Part shown: positions 4,978 through 12,279 of the stretch, in pieces
How positions within the stretch are numbered: the stretch's first letter is position 1
How the letters are laid out: the number at the start of each line of letters is the position of its first letter
Source: JACOVP01 sp035289145
Lineage (GTDB): Archaea; Nanobdellota; Nanobdellia; SCGC-AAA011-G17; UBA489
Assembly (NCBI GenBank): GCA_035289145.1
Contig: DATDXZ010000058.1
Location: forward strand, 1-15,442
Direction: 5' to 3'
Length of the DNA: 15,442 nt
The notes under the pieces: model-generated
Databases searched by the model: none
What the model was told of the DNA's origin: nothing
Seen by the model: only the letters and a program-made list of their open reading frames with translations
Made by a program: the position numbers and the translations under genes

Positions 4978-6327
4978 ATGAAATCAACAATAATGTTAGC
5001 ATTATTAATCGTATTCGCAGCTTGTGCAGGAATCACTTCTGCAGCAGCACCAGATTATAACATTTTTTCTGTTGAGGTCAATGATCTTCATGTGTTCGGC
5101 GGTGGAGGCAAAATTATTCCTAATCTCGACATTGAGCGAGGCGACACTTTAGAGATCGAAGTTGTTATTCAAGGTAATAAAACCATTTCCGGCGGTCAAG
5201 TTCCTGACGTTCGCATTGAAGCAAAAATCGTCGGCTATGAATTCGGCACTATCTCTGACATCTCCGATATTTTCTCTATTGATGAAAACTTAGTCTACAG
5301 AAAAGTCCTAACCTTAGTCATCCCAGAAGACATTGATGCTTCTGAACTATACACTCTTCGCATTGAAGTTTCTGATTCTAACAACGAAGAACAAGTTGAA
5401 TTCCAATTGAACATTGATGAACAAAGACACTCTTTGAACATCTTTGACATTGTAGTCAACCCAAGCACTTCAGTTATGGCAGGACAGCATATTTTCCCTA
5501 TTGTTCGCGTTGAAAACTTAGGCGAAAGAAAGGAAGATGATGTAAGAGTGACTGTCTCAGTTCCAGAATTAGGCATTTCCACAACTAATTACATTAATGA
5601 CTTAATCACTGAAGAACAGGAAGACCAAGAAGTCTTCAGATTAGACGAAAGAAGCTCCGCTCAATTAGACTTCCTCTTACGCATTCCTGAAGATGCAACA
5701 ACTGGAGAATATACTTTAAAAGTTGATGTCATGTACAATAGAGGTCACAGCCTTTTAACTGAGAACAGAAAAATATTTGTTAAAGGCATGGAAAAACCTA
5801 AAGAAGTTGACACTTTAATCAACATTGACAGCACAACCAAACGAGTGAACCAGAATGAAGAAACATCTTTCAAATTGATGTTCGCAAACATGGGCACTGA
5901 AAAAGGATTGTACACTGTTCAAGTTGACGGCGTTGCTCCTTGGGGTCAATACAGAATCGAACCAGGCTTCATCAACGTCTTACCAGACGGCACTGCTGAA
6001 GCTAACCTCTTCATTAGAGCAAACGACAATGCAGAACCAAGAAACTACGTTTCTGTTGTTCGTGTCATGATGGGCAGAGAAATTGTCCATGAATTCAACG
6101 TGAACACTGAAGTTGTAGGCATGCAGAAGAGCACCAGCGCAGTCAGCTTAAAGACTGTCTTAGCAGTGATCTTCATCATCTTAGTGATTGCATTGGTTGT
6201 TTTAGGCCTTATCATCGCTTTCCGCAAAATGAAGGAAGGTAATGAAGGCAATGAAACTATGAGCAATGTAGCTGAAGGTCAGACTTACTATTATTACCCG
6301 CAATACCAGGGTAACCAAAGACGATAA
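4978..6327 (+). CDS. S-layer-like CARDB-repeat surface protein
   Basis: A 449-residue protein: signal peptide (1 to about 23), three beta-sandwich segments, a membrane helix (about 391-414) and a short cytoplasmic tail. The segments span roughly 28-147, 151-269 and 277-380. Each begins with a strand like VEVNDLHVF or IVVNPSTSVMAGQ and carries an N-x-G/LG turn (VRVENLGE, LMFANMGTE), typical of CARDB/NEW3-type extracellular repeats. RKMK follows the helix, so N-out/C-in is expected. The tail contains QTYYYYPQYQG. Similar proteins in DPANN archaea are labelled putative S-layer proteins. A strong promoter, the 5' UTR hairpin and a long T-rich terminator all suggest high expression. An S-layer or envelope lattice role is inferred; a membrane-anchored adhesion or receptor protein is the alternative. 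Confidence 0.75.
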   Translation: MKSTIMLALLIVFAACAGITSAAAPDYNIFSVEVNDLHVFGGGGKIIPNLDIERGDTLEIEVVIQGNKTISGGQVPDVRIEAKIVGYEFGTISDISDIFSIDENLVYRKVLTLVIPEDIDASELYTLRIEVSDSNNEEQVEFQLNIDEQRHSLNIFDIVVNPSTSVMAGQHIFPIVRVENLGERKEDDVRVTVSVPELGISTTNYINDLITEEQEDQEVFRLDERSSAQLDFLLRIPEDATTGEYTLKVDVMYNRGHSLLTENRKIFVKGMEKPKEVDTLINIDSTTKRVNQNEETSFKLMFANMGTEKGLYTVQVDGVAPWGQYRIEPGFINVLPDGTAEANLFIRANDNAEPRNYVSVVRVMMGREIVHEFNVNTEVVGMQKSTSAVSLKTVLAVIFIILVIALVVLGLIIAFRKMKEGNEGNETMSNVAEGQTYYYYPQYQGNQRR

Positions 6328-6380
6328 TTTCGTTTTTCTTTTTTTCTTTTTATATTTTCTCTTCTCTTTTTCTTTATCCC
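6328..6380 (+). terminator. Long T-rich terminator tract
   Basis: Almost unbroken T with some C runs from just after the stop codon to the convergent neighbour, including TTTTTCTTTTTTTCTTTTT. Such T-tracts terminate archaeal transcription. On the other strand it is A-rich, so it mainly serves the plus-strand gene. Confidence 0.7.
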
Positions 6381-6383
6381 TTC

Positions 6384-7427
6384 TTAGTGTATTTTAGAAA
6401 GCTTTTCCTTCAATAAACCTATAATCTCGGATAAATATTGTTTTCCTTGCTCTCGCATCTTTATTTCTTGCAGCAAGTTCTCTGTCTGTTGTAGAAGATT
6501 AGCAGCATATACCTTTGTCTTTTCCAATCCTTTGGTCTTGACAATAATACTCTTTATGGACTCAGCTTCTTCAGTGGTAAGCTCTTTTTTTCCAAGCCCT
6601 TTCTGGACTATCGCTTTCTGCTGAGCTACAGCATACTCCAGAGTCATGGCCATGATAAAAGTTTTCTTTCCCTCTTTGAGATCCGCGTAAGCTTTTTTTC
6701 CTGTTTCTTCCTGCGCTGTAAAGAGATTACCTAGATCATCAATAATCTGAAAAGCAAGACCAAGAGATTTTCCACATGCTTTCAGTTTTGCGATGTCAGC
6801 TTCTTTCGCTCCAGCAAGAATGGCACCTAATGCCAAGGGACCTGTTGTCGTATACGCCGCAGTCTTCAGATTATAGGTCTGTAAAATATCTTCCCTTGTC
6901 ACTTGTTCCGCCGCGTTGAGAATATCCAAAGATTGACCATAGTATTCCCTCTCTAGAATTTCATTTATCTCCTTGATGACTCTTACCTTAGTAGCTCCTG
7001 GAACAGCTGACTGTTCAACCAGTTCATAAGCAAGCAATGCTGCAAGATCACCTGCCAAGATAGCTATAGACATGCCTAGATTTTTGTTATAGCCTTTGTA
7101 AATTTCATAGATCTTATGCACTGTCGGCTTTCCCCTGCGCAGATCATCATTGTCCATAATGTCATCCTGAATGAGCAGTGAGGTTTGTAATAGTTCTGTT
7201 GTCAGAGCAAGACGCTGCGCTTCAGGCGTGATCTCCTTGAACAGAGCATACGCAGCCAAACATATGAGAGGACGTATTCTACTTGACTTTCTAAGAGTAA
7301 ACTCCTTGAGAGTCTCCAGAATATGGGTTATGTCCTTGGGATATTTCGCGAGGGTTTTGACCTTGTTCTCAAAAAATTCCGTGAGCCGCAGATTTATCTT
7401 CTCTTTGTAGCTGAAAATAGACTTCAT
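6384..7427 (-). CDS. Trans-prenyl diphosphate synthase (GGPP synthase-like)
   Basis: A 347-residue all-helical isoprenyl diphosphate synthase that adds isopentenyl units to an allylic diphosphate, in archaea usually to make the C20 or C25 chains of membrane lipids. Visible are the first Asp-rich motif DDIMD (88-92) followed by RR (97-98), GQSLDIL (164-170), K188-T189 and the second Asp-rich region QIIDDLGN (227-234). Oddities: the usual GGKRxRP reads KSSRIRP (47-53), so the pyrophosphate-binding Lys becomes Ser49; the second motif ends in Asn234 rather than Asp; and the chain-length position five before the first motif is Ser83, not the aromatic of many archaeal GGPP synthases. It lies between surface-protein genes, convergent with one and divergent from the other. 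The enzyme class is secure; the product length is not. Confidence 0.88.
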   Translation of the reverse strand: MKSIFSYKEKINLRLTEFFENKVKTLAKYPKDITHILETLKEFTLRKSSRIRPLICLAAYALFKEITPEAQRLALTTELLQTSLLIQDDIMDNDDLRRGKPTVHKIYEIYKGYNKNLGMSIAILAGDLAALLAYELVEQSAVPGATKVRVIKEINEILEREYYGQSLDILNAAEQVTREDILQTYNLKTAAYTTTGPLALGAILAGAKEADIAKLKACGKSLGLAFQIIDDLGNLFTAQEETGKKAYADLKEGKKTFIMAMTLEYAVAQQKAIVQKGLGKKELTTEEAESIKSIIVKTKGLEKTKVYAANLLQQTENLLQEIKMREQGKQYLSEIIGLLKEKLSKIH

Positions 7428-7449
7428 AACTTTCCTTTTTTTCTACATT

Positions 7450-7459
7450 TTTTAAATAC
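7450..7459 (-). promoter_or_regulatory. TATA box of the prenyl synthase
   Basis: On the minus strand TATTTAAAAA lies about 27 bases before ATG 7427, so a leaderless or near-leaderless mRNA is expected. Confidence 0.5.
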
Positions 7460-7502
7460 TTTGTTCCTTTCTTTTCCTACTGACCAAAGACAAACGAACG
7501 AT

Positions 7503-7514
7503 AGATTTATTAAG
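7503..7514 (+). promoter_or_regulatory. TATA box of the beta-helix gene
   Basis: AGATTTATTAAG is centred near 7509, giving a start near 7534 and a leader of about 18 bases. This argues for ATG 7552 over the TTG at 7525. GGGGTTA (7535-7541) lies ten bases before ATG 7552. Confidence 0.55.
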
Positions 7515-7551
7515 GAGCTTTACATTGTATATTAGGGGTTATGAGTGCACT

Positions 7552-10188
7552 ATGAGATCACTATTTATATTGGTTGGAATTTTCTTAGGCTTCTTTTTAG
7601 CATTTACTTCTGTTTCCGCAGCTGAATGCCGCTCTACACCAACAGATCACTGCACTATTTCACAATCCATCACCTTTACTCTTGGGAGTTATCGAGTTGA
7701 GAACATTACCCTTATAGGAAATAATGTCGATGTTGACTGCAATGGAGCGACTTTTGAACATATTGATGGTATTCTCTTCAATGTTGGCGGGACTACAGGC
7801 GCTACAATTCACAATTGTCAGGCATCGGGCTATGGAAGAGTTATTGCAAATTATGATGAAAGCACACTTAGAGCAGTTCCTGTTGAAACGTTGACTGTAA
7901 GAGACAATATTTTCTCTGGTCTTCCGAGCATAGCTATAGATCTTAACAACCAAATCACTTATGCAAACAATTACAGCATTAACAACCCTTACCCTAATGT
8001 TCAAATCATTAACAATAGCATTACTGGCGCTGGAGCTGGAGTCTATATTACCTCCATCAACAATAGCATCATTACTGACAACATCTTCGATATTAATGGC
8101 GCACCTACTTACGACGCTATTTATGTTCTTGGCTCTTCGAATGTGGTTATAGAGAGAAACGGTCTTGACCATGGAAAGATTACTGCAGTTCATCTAGGAT
8201 CGGGAGCAATCCGCGCGGAGAATATGAGCATTAGTTACAACACCATTTCAAATGTGTACAGGGGCATTGAATTGAATGAAGGCACAGACAACACATTCAT
8301 AGACAACAATTATTTTGATAATAACATTCTCGGCGTTTATATTAAATCTCATGGCAATAACATTACAGCAAACAGCTTTACAGGAAGAGATTCCATTCTT
8401 GACGGCGGTAGTTCTGGCATCTATATAGAACAAACACCTGACAACCCCCAAAATAACTCTATTTTTCTCAATGTTTTTGACAATCTCTCTTCCCCTGCCT
8501 ACGATGGCGGCATAAATAATAATTGGCATGCACATGTTGACGACGGCAGGTTTAGCAGAGACATGGGCAATTTCTATCAAAACTATCACACTGAAACACA
8601 GACAGTAAGAGGCAATGTTTGTACGGACATTAACACTGACAATATTTGCGACCTACCTTATCTCTTTGATGAGATCGCCGATGATCCTAGTCCGCTTCGT
8701 TCAAGATTTTTACGAGGATCACAAAATAGTGTCTTTGGTCAACCACCTGTTGTAGAGCCCATATCAGACATCATCATTCAAGAAGCGCAACAAGCCCACG
8801 TTATCATCGGAGCTTCGTCACCTCTTGAATTAAATTTGCGTTACTCTATTAGAAATCTTCAAGGCGGAGAAGATCGTCGCTTTGTTCCCGTTGTTGGCAA
8901 GCCTAATGAGTTTATTTGGGAGACTGGATTGTTTGACGCTGGCAATTACACTTTCCTGGCTGTGGCTATAGATGAGCGCGACATGAACACAGGAGAACTC
9001 TTTAAGATTTCCATTAGCCAAAGCCCACAGGGTTGTCAACATTACTTGCCTAGGCTTGTTGATGGCTGTGCAGTGGAAACATCCATTACTCTTCAGCCAA
9101 ACACTTACTCATTACCCCATGGCATTGCCTTCACCGCAGATAATCTGCACCTTGACTGCAATGGAGCAGTTCTTGAAGACGCTACCCAGAGCAACAGCGC
9201 CCCAGGCATGACTCTTTTCAATAGACATAATATCACCATCAGCAACTGCTTCTTACAATCTTTCAACAAAGGCATATTCATTCAGAACTCCCGGAATATA
9301 AGAATTTTAAACTCTCATTTCTCAAACAACTATGAAGACGGCGTTCGCGCACTTACATCCCAGCAGCTTCTTCTTCAAGACAACACCTTTTTCAGAAACC
9401 AGTTCGCCATTCACTTCGAGACAACTGATGACAGCACTATAGTTCATAACTTCCTGGAAGAGAATGAAAATAAACAAATAGCAATTATTTCTTCTTCACG
9501 CAATAATGTTACTGAAAATACTGTGTTAAATCCTATAGCTAGCGGACCTATTGGTGTTGGGGCTGCTCTTGCTCAAGATAATATCATTTATCACAACAAC
9601 TTTATTAATTACCCCTCCAGATCAACAGATATTGGAATAAATACTTTATGGGCAATTAACAATGAAGGAAACTATTGGAGCACACATGCTTGCATTGACA
9701 ATAATTGGGATGGTCGTTGCGAAAACCCCTACACAAATATTCAGCTAAGCAGGCAAGATCCCTCTCCTTTCGCACGCCCTGATGGATGGAAAACTTCTTA
9801 TCCTCAATTCACCATTAGCGATACTACTCCTGACGTTGGAACACCAGTCACTTTCCAGATTACTGATCCTTTGATGGCTGGAAAACCTTACCTTGTTGTC
9901 TTAGACTTAGCGACTACGCCTAACCTACTCTTAGGTGATGGAAGAACTCTTGATCTTGTAGGAACAGGTCTTTTCTTCTCAAGCTTAGTTGATCCTTATT
10001 CATTTGGACTTGTCTATTCTGGAAGCTTTGACGCGAACGGTTTTGCCACAATCACTTGGAATATTCCTTATATCCCTGAGCTTCATGAATGGCCTTTCTA
10101 TTTGAATATTGTTCCTTTTGACACGTCCTTACTTTTCCCACAAACGATCTTAACTACTTATCGCTCCGCAGGAGTTGTGCTAAAGTGA
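7552..10188 (+). CDS. Secreted double beta-helix protein, NosD-like
   Basis: An 878-residue exported protein with signal peptide MRSLFILVGIFLGFFLAFTS through VSA. Two parallel beta-helix modules follow a duplicated plan. Each starts with a Cys-rich opening and an I-x-F/L-x2-G/N-x-Y strand, then a DCNGA turn, then Asn-rich rungs (NNSIT, NNIFD, ISNC) and a closing GNFYQNY/GNYWSTH stretch with an acidic Asp/Asn-rich turn (INTDNICDLPY, DNNWDGRCENPY) that could bind calcium. They span about residues 25-385 and 493-746. An Ig-like linker domain lies at about 402-487 and a C-terminal beta-sandwich at about 750-878. No membrane anchor is visible, so it is probably released or held by partners. Such helices bind or cleave polysaccharide or act as adhesins; no catalytic residues can be assigned. 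The TGATG overlap links it to the next gene. Confidence 0.8.
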   Translation: MRSLFILVGIFLGFFLAFTSVSAAECRSTPTDHCTISQSITFTLGSYRVENITLIGNNVDVDCNGATFEHIDGILFNVGGTTGATIHNCQASGYGRVIANYDESTLRAVPVETLTVRDNIFSGLPSIAIDLNNQITYANNYSINNPYPNVQIINNSITGAGAGVYITSINNSIITDNIFDINGAPTYDAIYVLGSSNVVIERNGLDHGKITAVHLGSGAIRAENMSISYNTISNVYRGIELNEGTDNTFIDNNYFDNNILGVYIKSHGNNITANSFTGRDSILDGGSSGIYIEQTPDNPQNNSIFLNVFDNLSSPAYDGGINNNWHAHVDDGRFSRDMGNFYQNYHTETQTVRGNVCTDINTDNICDLPYLFDEIADDPSPLRSRFLRGSQNSVFGQPPVVEPISDIIIQEAQQAHVIIGASSPLELNLRYSIRNLQGGEDRRFVPVVGKPNEFIWETGLFDAGNYTFLAVAIDERDMNTGELFKISISQSPQGCQHYLPRLVDGCAVETSITLQPNTYSLPHGIAFTADNLHLDCNGAVLEDATQSNSAPGMTLFNRHNITISNCFLQSFNKGIFIQNSRNIRILNSHFSNNYEDGVRALTSQQLLLQDNTFFRNQFAIHFETTDDSTIVHNFLEENENKQIAIISSSRNNVTENTVLNPIASGPIGVGAALAQDNIIYHNNFINYPSRSTDIGINTLWAINNEGNYWSTHACIDNNWDGRCENPYTNIQLSRQDPSPFARPDGWKTSYPQFTISDTTPDVGTPVTFQITDPLMAGKPYLVVLDLATTPNLLLGDGRTLDLVGTGLFFSSLVDPYSFGLVYSGSFDANGFATITWNIPYIPELHEWPFYLNIVPFDTSLLFPQTILTTYRSAGVVLK

Positions 10189-10526
10189 TGATCCCTAAAA
10201 AAACTAATTTTATGAAGATATTAGCTCTCATTTTTGTTTTTAGTCTGCTTCTCCTCTCTATAGGATATGCTCGTCAAAAGGACTTGAAAGAAGCATTGAC
10301 TGCTTTTTTTGATGACTCTTCTCTCAAAACTGTAGAACAGTATCAAGAACAGTACACCCCTTTAGAAGCACTTCAATTAAAACTTCAAGGAAAACTGCCT
10401 GATGCACGCCTTCAAATTAGACAAGAGCCACTAGAAGAAGCATTGCCTCTCGAAGAAAAAGAACAACCCCTACAGCAAGAACCTCTTGCACCTTCTATTT
10501 TCCAGAAAGAAAGCGCTTTGGAATAA
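10188..10526 (+). CDS. Small secreted or anchored protein coupled to the beta-helix gene
   Basis: A 112-residue protein starting at ATG 10188, which shares one base with the stop of the upstream gene (TGATG), a layout for translational coupling. An alternative start at ATG 10212 (MKILALIFVFSLLLLSIGYA) gives a cleaner signal sequence. After that hydrophobic segment comes a short helical region (KDLKEALTAFFDD) and a tail rich in Glu, Gln, Leu and Pro (EEALPLEEKEQPLQQEP) that is probably disordered. There are no cysteines after the signal and no known motifs. Because it is coupled to the large beta-helix protein it may help hold or export it, which is inference only. I do not recognise the family. 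Confidence 0.6.
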   Translation: MIPKKTNFMKILALIFVFSLLLLSIGYARQKDLKEALTAFFDDSSLKTVEQYQEQYTPLEALQLKLQGKLPDARLQIRQEPLEEALPLEEKEQPLQQEPLAPSIFQKESALE

Positions 10527-10761
10527 TAGATAATAGATCTTTTTCCCAGTTAATCCGAAGGCAGATAAATTTAAATGATTTGTCAGGTCATCAAAAAGTA
10601 AAATAAATATTTTTCATTTATGAAATCTTATGTCTGGAAAATTAGAAAACTTAACCCATCAATTTATATGTTTATACTAGAGCGATTATTTATGACTTCC
10701 CCTATTTTATGGAACAAAAGATGCAGAACGAACCTTTCTTCGAGCTGGTCTAGCTTAGAGA
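10527..10761. other. Gene-free stretch with orphan promoter and ORF start
   Basis: A TATA box, TTTATAT (10663-10669), lies about 26 bases before ATG 10692. That ATG opens only 25 codons of unconvincing protein before a stop. Another ATG at 10712 (MEQKMQNEPFFELV) also stops early. This looks like the 5' end of a deleted gene. No RNA gene is recognised. Confidence 0.4.
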
Positions 10762-11034
10762 CTAACTAGTTATTAAAAGCCATTTCCAGACAGGCATTAC
10801 TTTAATAACCTTATTCTTATCTTTTATTTCATCTTCTTGATTACTTGTCAATATCAACCCCGTCTTTAACTTAAATTTTTCCATAGCTTCTCTTAACCCA
10901 GAAATTTCCCTTTCCTTATTTCCCTCGTTGAGATCAAAGCATACCTGAATAGCTTGCTCCACAGTTTTATTTTTAACCAAAAGAAAATCGCATTCCCCTT
11001 TATCAGCATAGTAAAAGATATCCTGCCCTGTTTG
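10762..11034 (-). pseudogene. C-terminal remnant of a DUF4143-type ATPase
   Basis: On the minus strand a frame runs about 90 residues from just after a TAG (11035-11037) to the stop at 10762. It reads GQDIFYYADKGECDFLLVKN, then QAIQVCFDLNEGNKEREISG, and ends VIKVMPVWKWLLITS. The same order is seen at the end of the intact ATPase at 13027: EVFYWKDHLQHEVDFVIKKG, LIQVSYINKKED, IHFIPLWKWLLQ. The E-C-D-F/E-V-D-F stretch is the nuclease-like fold end of this family. The ATPase half is absent, so this cannot be a functional ATPase. The only possible start in frame is a TTG at 10980. It faces away from the second remnant at 11034. Confidence 0.75.
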
Positions 11035-11231
11035 CTAAAATTTGTGATACTGTTATTTATGTTGAAAGAAAGAACCCTGCAAAGATTGTTGATGAACTCA
11101 GCAAGTTTATAAATTCTTGAATGCTTTTCCTTATCATGACTTCAAAAGATATCCTGGACAAGGTGTATCAGAAAAATGAACCTCTTACTAACGGCAAAAA
11201 ATACTAGTCAACCCAGTCTGGAAATGGCTTT
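10776..11231. repeat. 16-bp inverted repeat from paired ATPase tails
   Basis: AAAGCCATTTCCAGAC at 10776-10791 is the exact inverse complement of GTCTGGAAATGGCTTT at 11216-11231. Both encode the VWKWL end of the ATPase family. A 13-base direct repeat, AAAAGATATCCTG, also occurs at 11013-11025 and 11144-11156. Confidence 0.7.
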
Positions 11232-11242
11232 GGGAACGCTGA
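11034..11242 (+). pseudogene. Second DUF4143-type C-terminal remnant, opposite orientation
   Basis: One plus-strand frame reads AKICDTVIYVERKNPAKIVD, then ELSKFINS, a TGA (11118-11120), then MLFLIMTSKDILDKVYQKNE and PLTNGKK before another stop. A one-base shift at the A-run 11196-11201 continues it as ILVNPVWKWLWER to TGA 11240-11242. LIMTSK...PVWKWLW parallels LILTSN...PVWKWLL of the remnant at 10762, so at least the 3' part is another tail of the ATPase family. The first 28 residues are not clearly related. At least one in-frame stop and one frameshift make it non-functional. Confidence 0.55.
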
Positions 11243-11256
11243 GCTTACTGCGAATC

Positions 11257-11266
11257 TTTTATAAAC
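11257..11266 (+). promoter_or_regulatory. TATA box of the S66 peptidase operon
   Basis: TTTTATAAAC is centred about 26 bases before ATG 11288, which predicts a leaderless mRNA. Confidence 0.65.
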
Positions 11267-11287
11267 ATATAATCTTTCTCGATTGTC

Positions 11288-12268
11288 ATGATCCTTCCAG
11301 CAAAGCTCCAAAAAGGCGATGAGATTAGAGTTATCTCTCCCTCACGAAGCCTAGGCATTATCTCCAAAGAACAGCGAGCTTTTGCATGTTCAAGACTTCA
11401 AGCATTAGGATTGACAGTCACATTTTCCAAGCATGCAGAAGAACAAGACGCTTTTAATTCTTCTTCAATATCCTCAAGAGTTGCAGATCTTCATGAAGCT
11501 TTTTCTGACAAACGTGTGAAAGGGATATTAACTACCATTGGAGGATTTAATGTAAACCAACTCTTGCCTTATTTAGATTATAGTCTTATCCAACGAAACC
11601 CTAAGATTTTATGCGGTTATTCGGATATTACTGCACTCCAAAATGCTATTTATGCAAAAACTGGATTAGTAACTTACTCTGGACCACACTTTTCTACTTT
11701 TGCCATGCAGAAAGGATTTGAATATACTCTGGACTATTTTAAAAAATGTTTTATGACTTCTGAACCTATTCCTGTACTTCCTTCTCCAACTTGGAGCGAT
11801 GATGCCTGGTACAAAGACCAGAACAAAAGGAAATTTATAAAAAATAAAGGCTATTTAGTTCTTCATGAAGGATCTGCTGAAGGCACTCTACTAGGAGGAA
11901 ATCTTTGCACCCTTAACTTACTTCAAGGCACTCCTTATATGCCTAGCCTCAAAAATACCATTCTCTTTATCGAAGATGATGAAGAATCAAAACCACATCA
12001 CTTTGATAGAGACTTACAATCATTGATTCATCAACCTGGATTTGCCGGCGTACGAGGCATAGTTATAGGAAGATTTCAGAACACTTCTGGAATGACTGAT
12101 GACTTGCTTGCTAAAATAATTACTTCAAAACAAGAATTAGATCATATCCCTGTTGTTGCAGGCGTTGACTTCGGACATACTACACCCCATATAACTTTTC
12201 CTATAGGCGGAACTGGATCACTTACAGCTAAGAAGCAACAGGCAAGTTTACAGATTACTCATCACTAA
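11288..12268 (+). CDS. S66 serine peptidase, MccF/LD-carboxypeptidase-like
   Basis: A 326-residue cytoplasmic serine peptidase of family S66. The Ser-Glu-His triad is visible: S112 in LCGYSDITALQNAIYAKTG, E229 in LFIEDDEE and H297 in VDFGHTTPH. The stretch SPTWSDDAW (166-174) and LLGGNLCTLNLLQGTPYMP (201-219) match the MccF-like branch more than bacterial LdcA. MccF inactivates microcin C by cutting its peptide-nucleotide bond; LdcA trims the cell-wall tetrapeptide. Archaea have no murein, so the substrate may be an imported peptide, a murein fragment from neighbours or a toxic aminoacyl nucleotide (inference). There is no signal peptide. A broken histidine phosphatase begins 11 bases downstream, in the same operon. 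Confidence 0.9.
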   Translation: MILPAKLQKGDEIRVISPSRSLGIISKEQRAFACSRLQALGLTVTFSKHAEEQDAFNSSSISSRVADLHEAFSDKRVKGILTTIGGFNVNQLLPYLDYSLIQRNPKILCGYSDITALQNAIYAKTGLVTYSGPHFSTFAMQKGFEYTLDYFKKCFMTSEPIPVLPSPTWSDDAWYKDQNKRKFIKNKGYLVLHEGSAEGTLLGGNLCTLNLLQGTPYMPSLKNTILFIEDDEESKPHHFDRDLQSLIHQPGFAGVRGIVIGRFQNTSGMTDDLLAKIITSKQELDHIPVVAGVDFGHTTPHITFPIGGTGSLTAKKQQASLQITHH

Positions 12269-12279
12269 CTTATTTTCCT

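Noticed and set aside
7525..7551. TTG at 7525 as start of the beta-helix protein
   Set aside because: It would put nine polar residues before a clear signal peptide and lies upstream of the predicted transcription start. ATG 7552 has a ribosome-like site at good spacing.
7716..8350. Repeated AACAAT-type motifs as a DNA repeat or CRISPR array
   Set aside because: They are irregular, have no fixed spacing and are explained by Asn-rich beta-helix rungs in the protein.
7660..8589. Minus-strand ORFs inside the beta-helix gene
   Set aside because: They mirror the Asn- and Ile-rich codons of the real gene, giving Val/Ile/Asn-rich nonsense.
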